Shown here piece after piece: positions 8,972 to 17,836 of a DNA stretch of 64,000 nt. This DNA comes from Acidobacteriaceae bacterium. GTDB lineage: Bacteria > Acidobacteriota > Terriglobia > Terriglobales > Acidobacteriaceae. The translations under genes were made by a program, and so were the position numbers. The notes under the pieces were generated by a model. It had not been told where the DNA came from. It did no database searches and saw only the letters and a list, made by a program, of their open reading frames with translations. Within the stretch, counting starts at the first letter, position 1. Each line of letters starts with the position of its first letter. The DNA lies in the NCBI GenBank assembly GCA_028283655.1, contig JAPWKE010000003.1, positions 2,790,001 through 2,854,000 of the forward strand. Direction: 5' to 3'.

Positions 8972-11900
8972 ATGGCCGGTCGTTCGCTCGTCAAACGTTT
9001 AGCGCTTTCAATCGCTGTCAGCGCGGCATCACTGCTGCCCATGGCGGCTCAAGCCCAACTCCAGGCGTTTAGCCTGGCCAGCACCACAACGACTACGTTC
9101 CCGACGACTACGTTGGGGGCGACGTCCGCGTCTCAGACGATTCAGCTGACGACCAGCCGCGCGGTGACGATCACAGGCGTGGCCGTGGCTCCTTCGGCGA
9201 ACAGCCACCAGGAGTTTACGGTCGGCACGATGAGCGGCTGCGCGGTGAACTCTGCGGCGGCGGCGGGCACGACGTGCTCGATCCCGGTAACGTTCTCGCC
9301 GTTCTATGCCGGTACGCGTGCTGGACAGCTTACAGTGACCGATTCGACCGGCGCGGTGTATACCGTGGGTCTGACGGGCCTGGGCGATGGACCGCAGACG
9401 CTGCTGACTCCGACGGACATTACGACGGCGATCGGCGCTTCCGGCGGTGTGTACTACTCTGGCGACGGCGGCGTGGCGACGAGCGCACGCATTGGCTATC
9501 CCTACGGTGTGTCGACGGATGCGTACAAAAACATCTACATCGCGGATTACTCGACGCAGAACATTCGCGTGATCTACCAGGCGGGCGCAGCCCTGGCCTG
9601 CGTGATCGAGATCGAGAACCCGACGCTGTTTGGGCTGACGGCAGGAACGACCTCGTGCACGGGCGCGAACGCCGCACCGGTTGCCGGAAACGTCTACACG
9701 CTTGCGGGCAATACGACGCTGTACTCCACGACGGTGACGTCGCACACAGCGGGCACCACCGTAAGCACGCTGGCGGCAAGCCCAACAGCAACGACGATGG
9801 ACGATCCGTTCCAGGTGACGGTGGATAGCGAAGGCAACGTGCTGGTGTCTTCGTATCTGACGTATGACCTGCGCGTGATCTATGTCGGCGGCGACAAGAT
9901 GGGCTGCCTGATCGAACTGGAAAACCCCTCGCTCTTCGGCCTCGCCACGGGAGCGACCTCCTGCACGGGCGCTACTTCGGCTCCGATTCCGGGCTACCTC
10001 TATCGCATTGGAGGCACCAGCTCACCGGGTGCTTCGGGTGATGGCGGCATCGCGACCTCGGCGCTGATGGCCTACGGCTACGGCATCACGACTTCGCCGG
10101 ACGGCGACATCTTCTTCCTCGATGTATCGACGAACTCCGCACGTACGACACGCATCCGCGTGATCTATAACGGCGGTGCAGCAGCAGCAGCCCTCATCCA
10201 GGCGACCAACCAGGGTGTGACGCCGCAGCGCGGGTACGTTTACAAGGTTGCTGGCGGTGTCTTCGGAACATCAGGCGATGGAGCCATTGCAACTTCGGCA
10301 GGCATCACCTACTCCAAGGGGCTGAAGGTGGATGCCTACGGCAACATCATCTTCACCGACTACAACACGTCCGCAACCATCACGACCTTGCCGCTGGAAG
10401 CACGAGTCCGTGTGATCTATAACGCCGGTACTCGCATGGCTTCGCTGATCCAGAAGGAGACGGGCAGCACAGCGGTTGCGGGCTACGTTTACACGCTGGC
10501 GGGCAGCACGGCGCCGGGCGCGACGAGCGGCAACGGCGGTGCGGCTTCGGCAGCGAACTTCGTGACGCCGTACGGTGTCACGGTTGACCCGGCAGGAGAT
10601 ATCTTCGTCGTCGATTACGGCGACAAGACGATCCGCCGCATCAGTGTGGCTGACGGCAATATCTATGCGTATGCCGGTATCAGCGGCACGTCTTCGGTGA
10701 CAAACGGCAACTCGCTGACGACCGGTGGCCTGTGGCTTCCGATCGGTCTGGCCGTGGCTCCCGATGGCGGCATCGACGTTGCCGATTACGGCATCTACCG
10801 CGTTCGCGTCGTTGGCGCTTCCGCTTCGGCGATTGCGTATGCAAGCGCAGTTCCAGTGGGCACCACGGGGACGCCTACCTTTGTGTATCTGCAGAACCTG
10901 GGCACGGAGCCGGTAACGGTTGCGAGCACGGTGGCTTCCGCGAACTTCGCCGTGGTGGCGGGGACGACGGGTGCACTCTACGCGACCGATTGCAGCACAC
11001 TGCCTACACTGCAGCCGGGTGATAGCTGCTCCGCTGGCGTGGCCCTGGCTCCGACGGCGCTGGGAGCTGCGACCGGAACGCTGACGATCACGGACAACTC
11101 GAACGGCGTGAGCACGCAGCATGTTGTCACGCTGACGGGTACGGCTTCCTACCAGAGCGCCGTAACGTTGACCTCTTCAACGAACCCGACGTTTGCCGGT
11201 GACACGGTGACGCTGACGGCTAATGTTGCCGCCGCCGCAGGGCAGGACACCACAACGGCTCCGGCGCTGATCGGTACGGTGAAGTTCACCGACGGCACCG
11301 CGACGCTGGCGACGGTCTCCATTGACTCCAGCGGCAACGCGACGACAACGGATGGCCCGCTGACCGGAGGGACGCACTCCATCAAGGCAACGTTCACGCC
11401 GGACAGCACGATCGCGGCGCAGTGGGCGGGAGCCTCTGCATCGCTGTCGCAGGTGGCTACCGCCATCACAACGACAACGACACTGACCAGCTCGGCGGCT
11501 AACGCAAACCAGAACGCCAATGTAACGTTCACCGCAGTGGTCGCCGCTGCAGGCACCATACCGACGAGCGCTCCGGCGATCGCAGGTACGGTGGCCTTCA
11601 CGGTAGATGGTGTGGCCATTACCGGCTCGCCCGTAACGGTTGATGCCACAGGAACGGCGACGATCTCCACAAGCACGATGACTGTAGCCAGCCACACGAT
11701 TGTGGCTACGTTCACACCGTCGTCGGTCTACTACGCAACGTCCACGGCAACGATTACGCAGGTAGTTTCTTCACCGTCGTACTCGGTACTCTCGAGCAAT
11801 ACGGGTGTGGCTGTGGCAACGGGAACGGCGACGGTGGTTCCCTTCTCGGTGACCTCGGTGGGCGGCTACACGGGTACGGTGTCGGCGAGCTGCGGAACGC

Positions 11901-12265
11901 TGCCTTCTTACATGACGTGCTCGTTCTCGCCGAAGAGCGTGGCGTTCACCGGAACGAACACGACGCAGACGATCAACCTGTCGATCGGTACGACTGGCGG
12001 CTCGGCTGCGCTGGCTACGCATAGCAACGGCATCACCTTTGCGGCTCTGTTTGGCGCAGGGTTGCTGGCGCTGCTCGCGGGTAAGCGTCGCAAGCTTCCC
12101 GCGGTGCTGATGATCGTGCTCGGCCTGGCGGCTGCGGCGACGATTACAGGCTGCGGCAAGACGGCGACCGCGAGCCGCGGGACGCAGAACATCAACGTCA
12201 CGTTCACCGACGGAACGACCTCGTACACGGTGGTCGAGACGGTTTCGGTGATCGGCAACCCCTAG
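8972..12265 (+). CDS. NHL-propeller / Ig-like repeat surface protein with C-terminal double membrane segment
   Basis: About 1097 residues. A signal peptide (LVKRLALSIAVSAASLL..., cleavage near AQAQ) leads to a choice-of-anchor-like beta domain. Several NHL-type propeller blades follow, with repeats such as PYGVSTDAYKNIYIADY, PYGVTVDPAGDIFVVDY and GDGGIATSA. Then come two or more Ig-like domains (TLTSSTNPTFAGDTVTLTA, TSSAANANQNANVTFTA). Near the C-terminus, one hydrophobic segment, KRRK, and a second hydrophobic segment ending in ITGC (Cys about 1061) are followed by 36 residues that read like a final Ig strand. Probably a cell-envelope binding protein; no enzyme motif. ATG 8972 is preceded by AGAAGG 11-12 bases away; ATG 8939 is a possible alternative. 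The C-terminal unit recurs in the proteins at 13765-17763 and 43105-49203. Confidence 0.85.
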   Translation: MAGRSLVKRLALSIAVSAASLLPMAAQAQLQAFSLASTTTTTFPTTTLGATSASQTIQLTTSRAVTITGVAVAPSANSHQEFTVGTMSGCAVNSAAAAGTTCSIPVTFSPFYAGTRAGQLTVTDSTGAVYTVGLTGLGDGPQTLLTPTDITTAIGASGGVYYSGDGGVATSARIGYPYGVSTDAYKNIYIADYSTQNIRVIYQAGAALACVIEIENPTLFGLTAGTTSCTGANAAPVAGNVYTLAGNTTLYSTTVTSHTAGTTVSTLAASPTATTMDDPFQVTVDSEGNVLVSSYLTYDLRVIYVGGDKMGCLIELENPSLFGLATGATSCTGATSAPIPGYLYRIGGTSSPGASGDGGIATSALMAYGYGITTSPDGDIFFLDVSTNSARTTRIRVIYNGGAAAAALIQATNQGVTPQRGYVYKVAGGVFGTSGDGAIATSAGITYSKGLKVDAYGNIIFTDYNTSATITTLPLEARVRVIYNAGTRMASLIQKETGSTAVAGYVYTLAGSTAPGATSGNGGAASAANFVTPYGVTVDPAGDIFVVDYGDKTIRRISVADGNIYAYAGISGTSSVTNGNSLTTGGLWLPIGLAVAPDGGIDVADYGIYRVRVVGASASAIAYASAVPVGTTGTPTFVYLQNLGTEPVTVASTVASANFAVVAGTTGALYATDCSTLPTLQPGDSCSAGVALAPTALGAATGTLTITDNSNGVSTQHVVTLTGTASYQSAVTLTSSTNPTFAGDTVTLTANVAAAAGQDTTTAPALIGTVKFTDGTATLATVSIDSSGNATTTDGPLTGGTHSIKATFTPDSTIAAQWAGASASLSQVATAITTTTTLTSSAANANQNANVTFTAVVAAAGTIPTSAPAIAGTVAFTVDGVAITGSPVTVDATGTATISTSTMTVASHTIVATFTPSSVYYATSTATITQVVSSPSYSVLSSNTGVAVATGTATVVPFSVTSVGGYTGTVSASCGTLPSYMTCSFSPKSVAFTGTNTTQTINLSIGTTGGSAALATHSNGITFAALFGAGLLALLAGKRRKLPAVLMIVLGLAAAATITGCGKTATASRGTQNINVTFTDGTTSYTVVETVSVIGNP

Positions 12266-12286
12266 GCTGTAGCAGAACGAATGCAA

Positions 12287-12314
12287 GAAAGGCCCGCCGG
12301 TTGGCGGGCCTTTC
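12287..12314 (+). terminator. Intrinsic terminator after the NHL/Ig-like gene
   Basis: GAAAGGCCCGCC/GGCGGGCCTTTC is a perfect 12-bp stem with a GGTT loop. It has nearly the same stem and the same loop as the terminator at 4446-4473. Confidence 0.85.
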
Positions 12315-12349
12315 TGCGTTTGTCCGGATTACGTTTGTGGCGGAGAGAA

Positions 12350-12572
12350 GAAATTGAACCCGGTGTTTCTTCGCGAAAGGCAAAGGCGAACACGGAGAGC
12401 ACGGTGCGTGCGGAGGAACACGGAGGGATTCTGAGGTGAGGTTGGGTTCGTGGCTCCGCGGGCGACAAGCGGGGCTCTCACTGCGTTCGAGATGACAAGC
12501 AGATGTGGAGATAGGCAAATATGCCTACTTCGAGATAAGCGGACGTGGAGATAAGGAAACATGTAGACGTGG
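12350..12572. repeat. Degenerate dispersed intergenic repeat (CHLERSE / VISNAVR type)
   Basis: Spurious minus-strand translations of this stretch contain CHLERSESP and VISNAVRAP. From memory these are hallmarks of the widespread bacterial dispersed repeats that read roughly GTCATxxxGAxCGxAGxGAG. Here that core lies at about 12470-12500. It is joined to a block with recurring CACGGAG and ACACGGAG words (12390-12425) and to short repeats of GGAGATA/CGAGATA at 12507, 12531 and 12547. Assignment to the repeat class rests on recognition of the word pattern, not on a genome search. Confidence 0.55.
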
Positions 12573-12601
12573 CAAAGCCTGAGCAGATGGCTCAGGCTTT
12601 G
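12573..12601. terminator. Terminator downstream of galE
   Basis: CAAAGCCTGAGC/GCTCAGGCTTTG is a perfect 12-bp stem with a 5-base loop, located 27 bp after the galE stop codon. Confidence 0.75.
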
Positions 12602-12627
12602 CTGTTTCGAGGCTTGGTTGAGAGCGC

Positions 12628-13605
12628 TTAGCGGCTGCCGAAGCGGTGCTGGTGCCACTTCCAGGCGCTGGCCAGGATCTCGTCGAGGTCTGCGTGTTGA
12701 GGTTGCCAGCCGAGGACCTCGCGAGCGCGGTCGGAGCTTGCGACGAGGCGGGCTGGGTCGCCAGCGCGGCGCGGCTTCAACTCTGCCGGGATGGCAGCGC
12801 CGGTGACGCGGCGGGCAGACTCGATGACCTGCTTGACGGAGAAGCCCTGGCCGTTGCCGAGGTTGACGAGGATGCGGCCCTGCTCGTCGAGCTTGCTGAG
12901 CGCAAGGATGTGCGCTTCGGCGAGGTCGCGGACGTGGATGTAGTCGCGGATGCAGGTGCCGTCGGGAGTGTCGTAGTCGTCGCCGTAGATGAAGATCGAT
13001 TTGCGAAGGCCGAGGACGGTGTCGAGGATGAGGGGGATGACGTGCGTTTCGGGCTCGTGCTGCTCACCGCGCGCGTCCAGCGCACCGGCTACGTTGAAGT
13101 AGCGGAGCGTTGCGGTCTTGAAGCCGTGAACGCGATGGAACCAGGAGAGCATCTGCTCGACGAGCAGCTTGGATTCGCCGTAGGCGTTGGTCGGGGAGAG
13201 CTTGGCTGTCTCGGGGATTGGGACGGCGTCGGGTTCGCCGTAAACGGCGGCGGTGGAGGAGAAGACGAGGCGGCGGACGCCGGTGGCGTGCATGGCTTCG
13301 AGCAGAGAGAGCGTAGAGGCGGTGTTGTTGCGGAAGTAGATTTCGGGCTTCTGCATGGACTCGCCGGCTTCGATGAGAGCAGCGAAGTGCAGGACGCCGT
13401 CGGGCTGCAGGTCACGCAGGAGGGCCTCGACGCGGGGGCGGTCGGCGATATCGGCCTGGACGAACTCGACGCCTTCGGGGACGGACTCGCGGCGGGCGTG
13501 CGAGAGATTATCGAGGACGGTGACGCGGAAGCCGCGGTCGCGCAGAAGGCTGGCAACTGTGCCGCCGATATAGCCTGCGCCACCTGTGACAAGAACGTTG
13601 TTCAA
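12628..13605 (-). CDS. galE: UDP-glucose 4-epimerase
   Basis: 325 residues, an extended short-chain dehydrogenase that interconverts UDP-glucose and UDP-galactose in the cytoplasm with bound NAD. The nucleotide-binding motif VTGGAGYIGG is at residues 6-15. The catalytic SST (FSSTAAVYG) and the YxxxK motif (NAYGESK) are present, as is the family strand LRYFNVAGA. Length fits GalE. The start is TTG 13605 with GGAGAGA six bases upstream. It supplies precursors for surface polysaccharide or galactose use; the neighbours are secreted proteins, not a Leloir operon. A dTDP-glucose or UDP-glucuronate epimerase is the main alternative, but the sequence follows GalE closely. Confidence 0.93.
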   Translation of the reverse strand: MNNVLVTGGAGYIGGTVASLLRDRGFRVTVLDNLSHARRESVPEGVEFVQADIADRPRVEALLRDLQPDGVLHFAALIEAGESMQKPEIYFRNNTASTLSLLEAMHATGVRRLVFSSTAAVYGEPDAVPIPETAKLSPTNAYGESKLLVEQMLSWFHRVHGFKTATLRYFNVAGALDARGEQHEPETHVIPLILDTVLGLRKSIFIYGDDYDTPDGTCIRDYIHVRDLAEAHILALSKLDEQGRILVNLGNGQGFSVKQVIESARRVTGAAIPAELKPRRAGDPARLVASSDRAREVLGWQPQHADLDEILASAWKWHQHRFGSR

Positions 13606-13718
13606 AGCGTTTCTCTCCGTGGCTGGCTCTGCGAGATTGAAGTGGATGGGAGCAGAGCAGCACCCTCCGAAGAGCCTATCAGTTTGGGTGCGACGAGGGC
13701 TTTAGCGACCAAAGAAAA

Positions 13719-13744
13719 CGGCTGCGGAGAGGGCTCCGCAGCCG
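13719..13744 (-). terminator. Terminator at the end of the receptor / NHL-Ig operon
   Basis: On the minus strand an 11-bp stem CGGCTGCGGAG/CTCCGCAGCCG with a 4-base loop is followed by TTTTCTTT, shortly after the stop codon of the gene at 13765. Confidence 0.85.
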
Positions 13745-13764
13745 CTTGTTTGCTGAACTGTTGT

Positions 13765-16700
13765 TTAGCTGGAGTAGGGAGCTAAGACGGTGAGCGCAAC
13801 CGTTATAGAGTGCGTGACGCCGGCGGAGTCTTTGAACGTGATGACCACGCTGGAGGTTCCCTGTGGCGTGACGTACTGCCCGGCAGAGCCTTCCGGCAAG
13901 GAGCCGCTGCTGCATCCGGTGACACCGAAGGAGAGCGCGAGAAAGGCGATGGCGAGCGTGGTGTGCAACCATGCCCGGCGGCGCGTGGCGAAGAAGGCGA
14001 GGCCAAGGAGAGGCAATGCGCAGGCGAGGGTAAGCCAGCGAGAGCTGCCGCCGAACGGTGTGAGCAACGAGGCAAGCTGAGGGTTGGTATTGGTGTAGAC
14101 GTAGACGGAGAAGAGCTGCGTGGTGCCTCCGCTGAGGCTCATGCTGGTGGGGCTGAAGCGGCAGACGCTGTTGGCCGGGAGCCCGGCGCACGAGGCCGTG
14201 ATGGTGCCGGAGTAGTTGAAGAGCGGGGTGAGGTTGGCGGTCCAGGTGGCGACGCCGCCCTGCGGGGTGGAGGTGGTGCTGGCGATGGGGATGACGAGGA
14301 AGTCGCCGGGGGCAGTGGTGCTGGACGAGGTGGAGGTGCTGAAGTTGGTGTCGCCGCTGTAGACCGCGGTGAAGGCGTACGAGCTGTAGATGAGCGTTGT
14401 GGTGGTGTAGGCTGCGGTGGCGTTGGTGCCGAGAGCGACGGTGCCGAGCAGCGTGGAGCCGGCGTAGAAGGAGACCGTGCCGGTCTCTCCTGTAGCGGTC
14501 GTGGAGGCGACGGTGGCGGTGAGGGTAAGCGTGGGAGTTTGCCCGCTGGCGGTGGGGGTGATAGCGAGCTTCGTGGTGGTGCTGGCCTGCTGCACGGTGA
14601 AGCTGGTGGAGCTGCTGCTGGAGGCGTAGACCGTGTCGCCGGAGTACTGCACGGAGATGGCGTGCGTGCCGACTGCAGGGCTGAGCGCCAGGGTGACGAT
14701 ACCGTTTGCCGGGACGGTTTGCGCGGTTTGCTTTTTGCCGTCGACGGAGAAGGTAATGGTGCCGGACGGTGCGGCTCCTGAGACAGAAGCGGGTGTGACC
14801 GTGGCCTGCACCGTCACACTTTGCGCATAGCTGATGGTGGACGTCGTGGGCTGCGTGATGACAAGCGCGGTGGTGGTGTTGACCAGCGAGACGCCGGAGC
14901 CGGTGAGCGTTACGGACGCAGCGTTGAGTGCGTTGGTGGTGAAGTTTTCGGTTGCCGTGTAGCTGGTCGTGGCGGTGGGGGTGAAGGTCGCGTCGAGCGA
15001 GCACTCCGACGCGATGGCGAGGCCTGTGGCGAGAGAGCAACCGTTGGTGGAGGACGGCGCGAGGGTGAAGGCAGCGGTGCTGCCGGTCGCGTTGGCGAAG
15101 GTGCTACCGGTGAAGGAGAGCGCTGCGTTGCCTGTGTTCGCGAGCACCAGCGGCGTGGTGTTGGAGGTGTTGAGGTTGGTGCCGGGGAAGGTTTCGGTCG
15201 GGGTGTTGCGGTTGGCCACGATGACGCTGCTGGCGCTGGCGTCCGCGAGATAAAGGCTGCCGTTGAGATCGAGGGCGAGGCCTTTGGGACCGCTGAGTGC
15301 GGTGATGAGCGCGGTCGGGTTGGTGATGCCGGGAGCGTAGGAAAGGACCTGGCCGCTGACGCTGTCGGCGATGTAGAGGGTTCCGGCGGCATCGACGGCG
15401 AGGCCGAGTGGAGTGACGGTGGCAGTGCCGAGGTTGATGGTGGTCTGCTCGGAGAGGACGGGCAGCTCGACGATGCGATTGTTGCCGGTGTCTGCGATGT
15501 AGAGGTTGCCGGTGGCGTCGAGGGCGAGGCGCGTGGGCGAAGAGAGGCCGGTGGTGGTGAGGGCGATCTGGTTGCCGAGCGGAGAGATCTCGACGATGCG
15601 GTTGTTACCGGTGTCCGCGACGTAGAGGTTGCCGGTGGCGTCGGCGACGAGGCCCTGCGGCTTGTTGAAGCCGGTGCCGATGGTGGTGGCCGTGGTGGAG
15701 GACGCAGCGGCTGCGCGGACGGCGATGCGGCTGGCGTTGGTGTCGGCGACGTAGACGTTGCCAGCGCCGTCGACCGCGACCTGGCCGGGAGAGCTGAGGC
15801 CGGTGAGCAGGGTGGTTGAGGTGCTGCTGCCAGCGGCGAACTTCAGGAGCTGGTTGCTGGCAGAGTCTGCGACGTAGACGTTGCCGCTGGCGTCGGTGGC
15901 GAGGCCGCTGGGAGTGAGGCTGCTGCCGAGATTCGTAACGGTAGCTGGATCTACGGAGAGGTTTGCCGCAATGCCAGTGCCGCCGATAGGTTCGGTAACG
16001 AGCGTTGCCGCTGCGCTGGACAGGGAGATGGAGCCACGACGAAGGCCTGCGCGTTTGGGAGCGAAGGCTACGTTGAAGACGCAGGTGGTGGCTGCAGAGA
16101 GAGCACTGTTGAGCGAGCAGTTGCCGCTGCCTGCATCCATGAAGTCGACGGCTGCGGATGTTTCGTTGGTGAAGGATTCCGTCGCGAGAGTTTGTGCGGG
16201 GACGGAGAGGAACGCGAGCGGCTGCGTGGCGCTTGCCGTGGCGAGCGTGGCAGGAAACTGCGTGTTGAAGTTGTACTGGCGAACGACGGCGTTGCCGTTC
16301 TCGGTCTCATAGTAGTTGCCGAAGCGGTCGAAGGGGATCTTGCCACTAGGGACAAAGGTCAGTTGTGTGGCGGGGCAGCCGTCACCGATCTTGTCGGTCG
16401 CGGTGAGAGTGCTGCCTGTCGCACAGACGGTGCCTGCGGTGGTGGAGGACTTGCCGCCCGCCACGACGATGGCTTTGCCGGTGGTGGCGTCGATGCGCCA
16501 GACGAGCTTCGAGGTACCGTCCGCCATGTAGATATTGCCGCCGCCGTCGATGCCTGCGCTGTAGACCGTACCGAAGGTGTAGCTGGTGGCTGCGGCGTTC
16601 TGGTTGGCGACGGTGGAAGCGGTGCTGCCGCCACCGGCGACGGTATAGACGTAGCCTGCGGTGAGGTTGCTGAGGCCGGGAATGGAGCCTGCTTTGTAGA

Positions 16701-17763
16701 CGACGCGCAGCTTCGCGTTGTTGTAGTCGGTGATGTAGAGGTTGTCGTACTTGTCGAAGAAGATGGTGTACGGCGAAGCGAAGAGCGCGGCGGTGGCTGC
16801 GCCGCCATCGCCGGTGGAGCCGGAGGTGCAACCTGCGGAACCGGAAGCGCAGCCCGCAGAGCCCGCGTAGGTGGTGATGATACCGGTGACGCCGTCGATG
16901 CGGCGGACGTCGTTGTTAGTGGAAGCGCCGCCGGTGTTGCCGTCAGAGAGATAGATGTTTCGCGCAGAATCGAGTGCGACATCGCGCATGGAGTAGAGGC
17001 GCACGGAGCTATCGGTGGCGAGTGCGCCGTCGCCGGCGTAGCCGTTGGAGGCAGACTTGGCGAGGGAGTAGATGTAGCCAACCTGCGCGACAGCGCCGCT
17101 GTTGAGCGTGGAGATGAGGTTGGCCATGAAGGTGCCACCGAGGTAGACCACGCGTGCCGGGCCACCGCTGCCGGAGTTAAAGAGGATGTTGCCGTCTGGG
17201 TCGATGACCATGCTGCGCGGCTTCACGTAGCCGTAGGTGGCGGGGCAGCCGTCACCATTGGATCCAATGCCTGCGATGCCGCTGCCAGCGCCGTTGCAGT
17301 AGTAGGCGCTGTGTCCGGCGGAGTCTTTGGTTTGTGCGAGTGCGGCTTGTCGTCCGCCTGCGATGGTGTAGACGTAGCCAACTTGCGGCGTGAAGGTTTG
17401 CGTTGGGTTCGCTGCCTGAATGGCAGCCGCGAGTGCGGTGCCGCCTTTGTAGAGAACACGCAGCGAGAAGGTGTTGTAGTCGGCGATGTAGAGGTTGCCG
17501 AAGTTGTCGACGTTGACACCGTAAGGAGCGTTCAACGTAGCCTGGGTGCCGAGGCATCCGTCACCCGGAACGGTGTTGCCACTGGCTGTGGGCAGCGTGG
17601 TGGAGCAGGCTGTTGCGGTGCCTCCGGGAGCGATGCCAACCTGCACATTGCCGAAGGCGAGAGGAAGAGTCTGCGCTGAAGCAGAAGCAGCGGCGAGTGC
17701 TGCTGCCAGCATGAAGTGAGAGCGCATAGAGCGTGTTGCCGTGCGAAGGAGAGGCGTAAGCAT
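13765..17763 (-). CDS. NHL-repeat / Ig-like surface protein of the alginate locus
   Basis: About 1332 residues. A signal peptide (MRSHFMLAAALAAASASAQ, after a short N-terminal stretch) is followed by long NHL-type propellers. The recurring blades are APYGVNVDNFGNLYIADYN, YVYTIAGG, and, in a second propeller, tightly repeated GNLYVADTGNNRIVEI. After these come choice-of-anchor and Ig-like domains (PSGTITFSVDGKKQTA, ATVASTTATGETGTVSFYA). The C-terminus has a hydrophobic segment, a TRRR cluster, a second hydrophobic segment ending in VTGC (Cys about 1284) and a 48-residue beta-rich tail. ATG 17763 has GGAAGGAAA eight bases upstream. It lies 73 bp behind the TonB receptor on the same strand with no terminator between, so it is probably cotranscribed; it may capture or present substrate at the surface. 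No enzymatic motif is seen. Confidence 0.87.
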   Translation of the reverse strand: MLTPLLRTATRSMRSHFMLAAALAAASASAQTLPLAFGNVQVGIAPGGTATACSTTLPTASGNTVPGDGCLGTQATLNAPYGVNVDNFGNLYIADYNTFSLRVLYKGGTALAAAIQAANPTQTFTPQVGYVYTIAGGRQAALAQTKDSAGHSAYYCNGAGSGIAGIGSNGDGCPATYGYVKPRSMVIDPDGNILFNSGSGGPARVVYLGGTFMANLISTLNSGAVAQVGYIYSLAKSASNGYAGDGALATDSSVRLYSMRDVALDSARNIYLSDGNTGGASTNNDVRRIDGVTGIITTYAGSAGCASGSAGCTSGSTGDGGAATAALFASPYTIFFDKYDNLYITDYNNAKLRVVYKAGSIPGLSNLTAGYVYTVAGGGSTASTVANQNAAATSYTFGTVYSAGIDGGGNIYMADGTSKLVWRIDATTGKAIVVAGGKSSTTAGTVCATGSTLTATDKIGDGCPATQLTFVPSGKIPFDRFGNYYETENGNAVVRQYNFNTQFPATLATASATQPLAFLSVPAQTLATESFTNETSAAVDFMDAGSGNCSLNSALSAATTCVFNVAFAPKRAGLRRGSISLSSAAATLVTEPIGGTGIAANLSVDPATVTNLGSSLTPSGLATDASGNVYVADSASNQLLKFAAGSSTSTTLLTGLSSPGQVAVDGAGNVYVADTNASRIAVRAAAASSTTATTIGTGFNKPQGLVADATGNLYVADTGNNRIVEISPLGNQIALTTTGLSSPTRLALDATGNLYIADTGNNRIVELPVLSEQTTINLGTATVTPLGLAVDAAGTLYIADSVSGQVLSYAPGITNPTALITALSGPKGLALDLNGSLYLADASASSVIVANRNTPTETFPGTNLNTSNTTPLVLANTGNAALSFTGSTFANATGSTAAFTLAPSSTNGCSLATGLAIASECSLDATFTPTATTSYTATENFTTNALNAASVTLTGSGVSLVNTTTALVITQPTTSTISYAQSVTVQATVTPASVSGAAPSGTITFSVDGKKQTAQTVPANGIVTLALSPAVGTHAISVQYSGDTVYASSSSSTSFTVQQASTTTKLAITPTASGQTPTLTLTATVASTTATGETGTVSFYAGSTLLGTVALGTNATAAYTTTTLIYSSYAFTAVYSGDTNFSTSTSSSTTAPGDFLVIPIASTTSTPQGGVATWTANLTPLFNYSGTITASCAGLPANSVCRFSPTSMSLSGGTTQLFSVYVYTNTNPQLASLLTPFGGSSRWLTLACALPLLGLAFFATRRRAWLHTTLAIAFLALSFGVTGCSSGSLPEGSAGQYVTPQGTSSVVITFKDSAGVTHSITVALTVLAPYSS

Positions 17764-17836
17764 CGGTGGTGTTTCCTTCCGGGTGTTCCGTTGGCCCGCG
17801 TCGCGGTTGCCGAGAGATGAGTTACTGCGACGTGTC

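Larger units (their letters stand above)
12266..12627. other. Intergenic region with two terminators and dispersed repeat sequence
   Basis: It holds the terminator of the NHL/Ig-like gene, a decayed dispersed repeat (12350-12572, described separately) and the galE terminator. No gene is seen. Confidence 0.7.
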
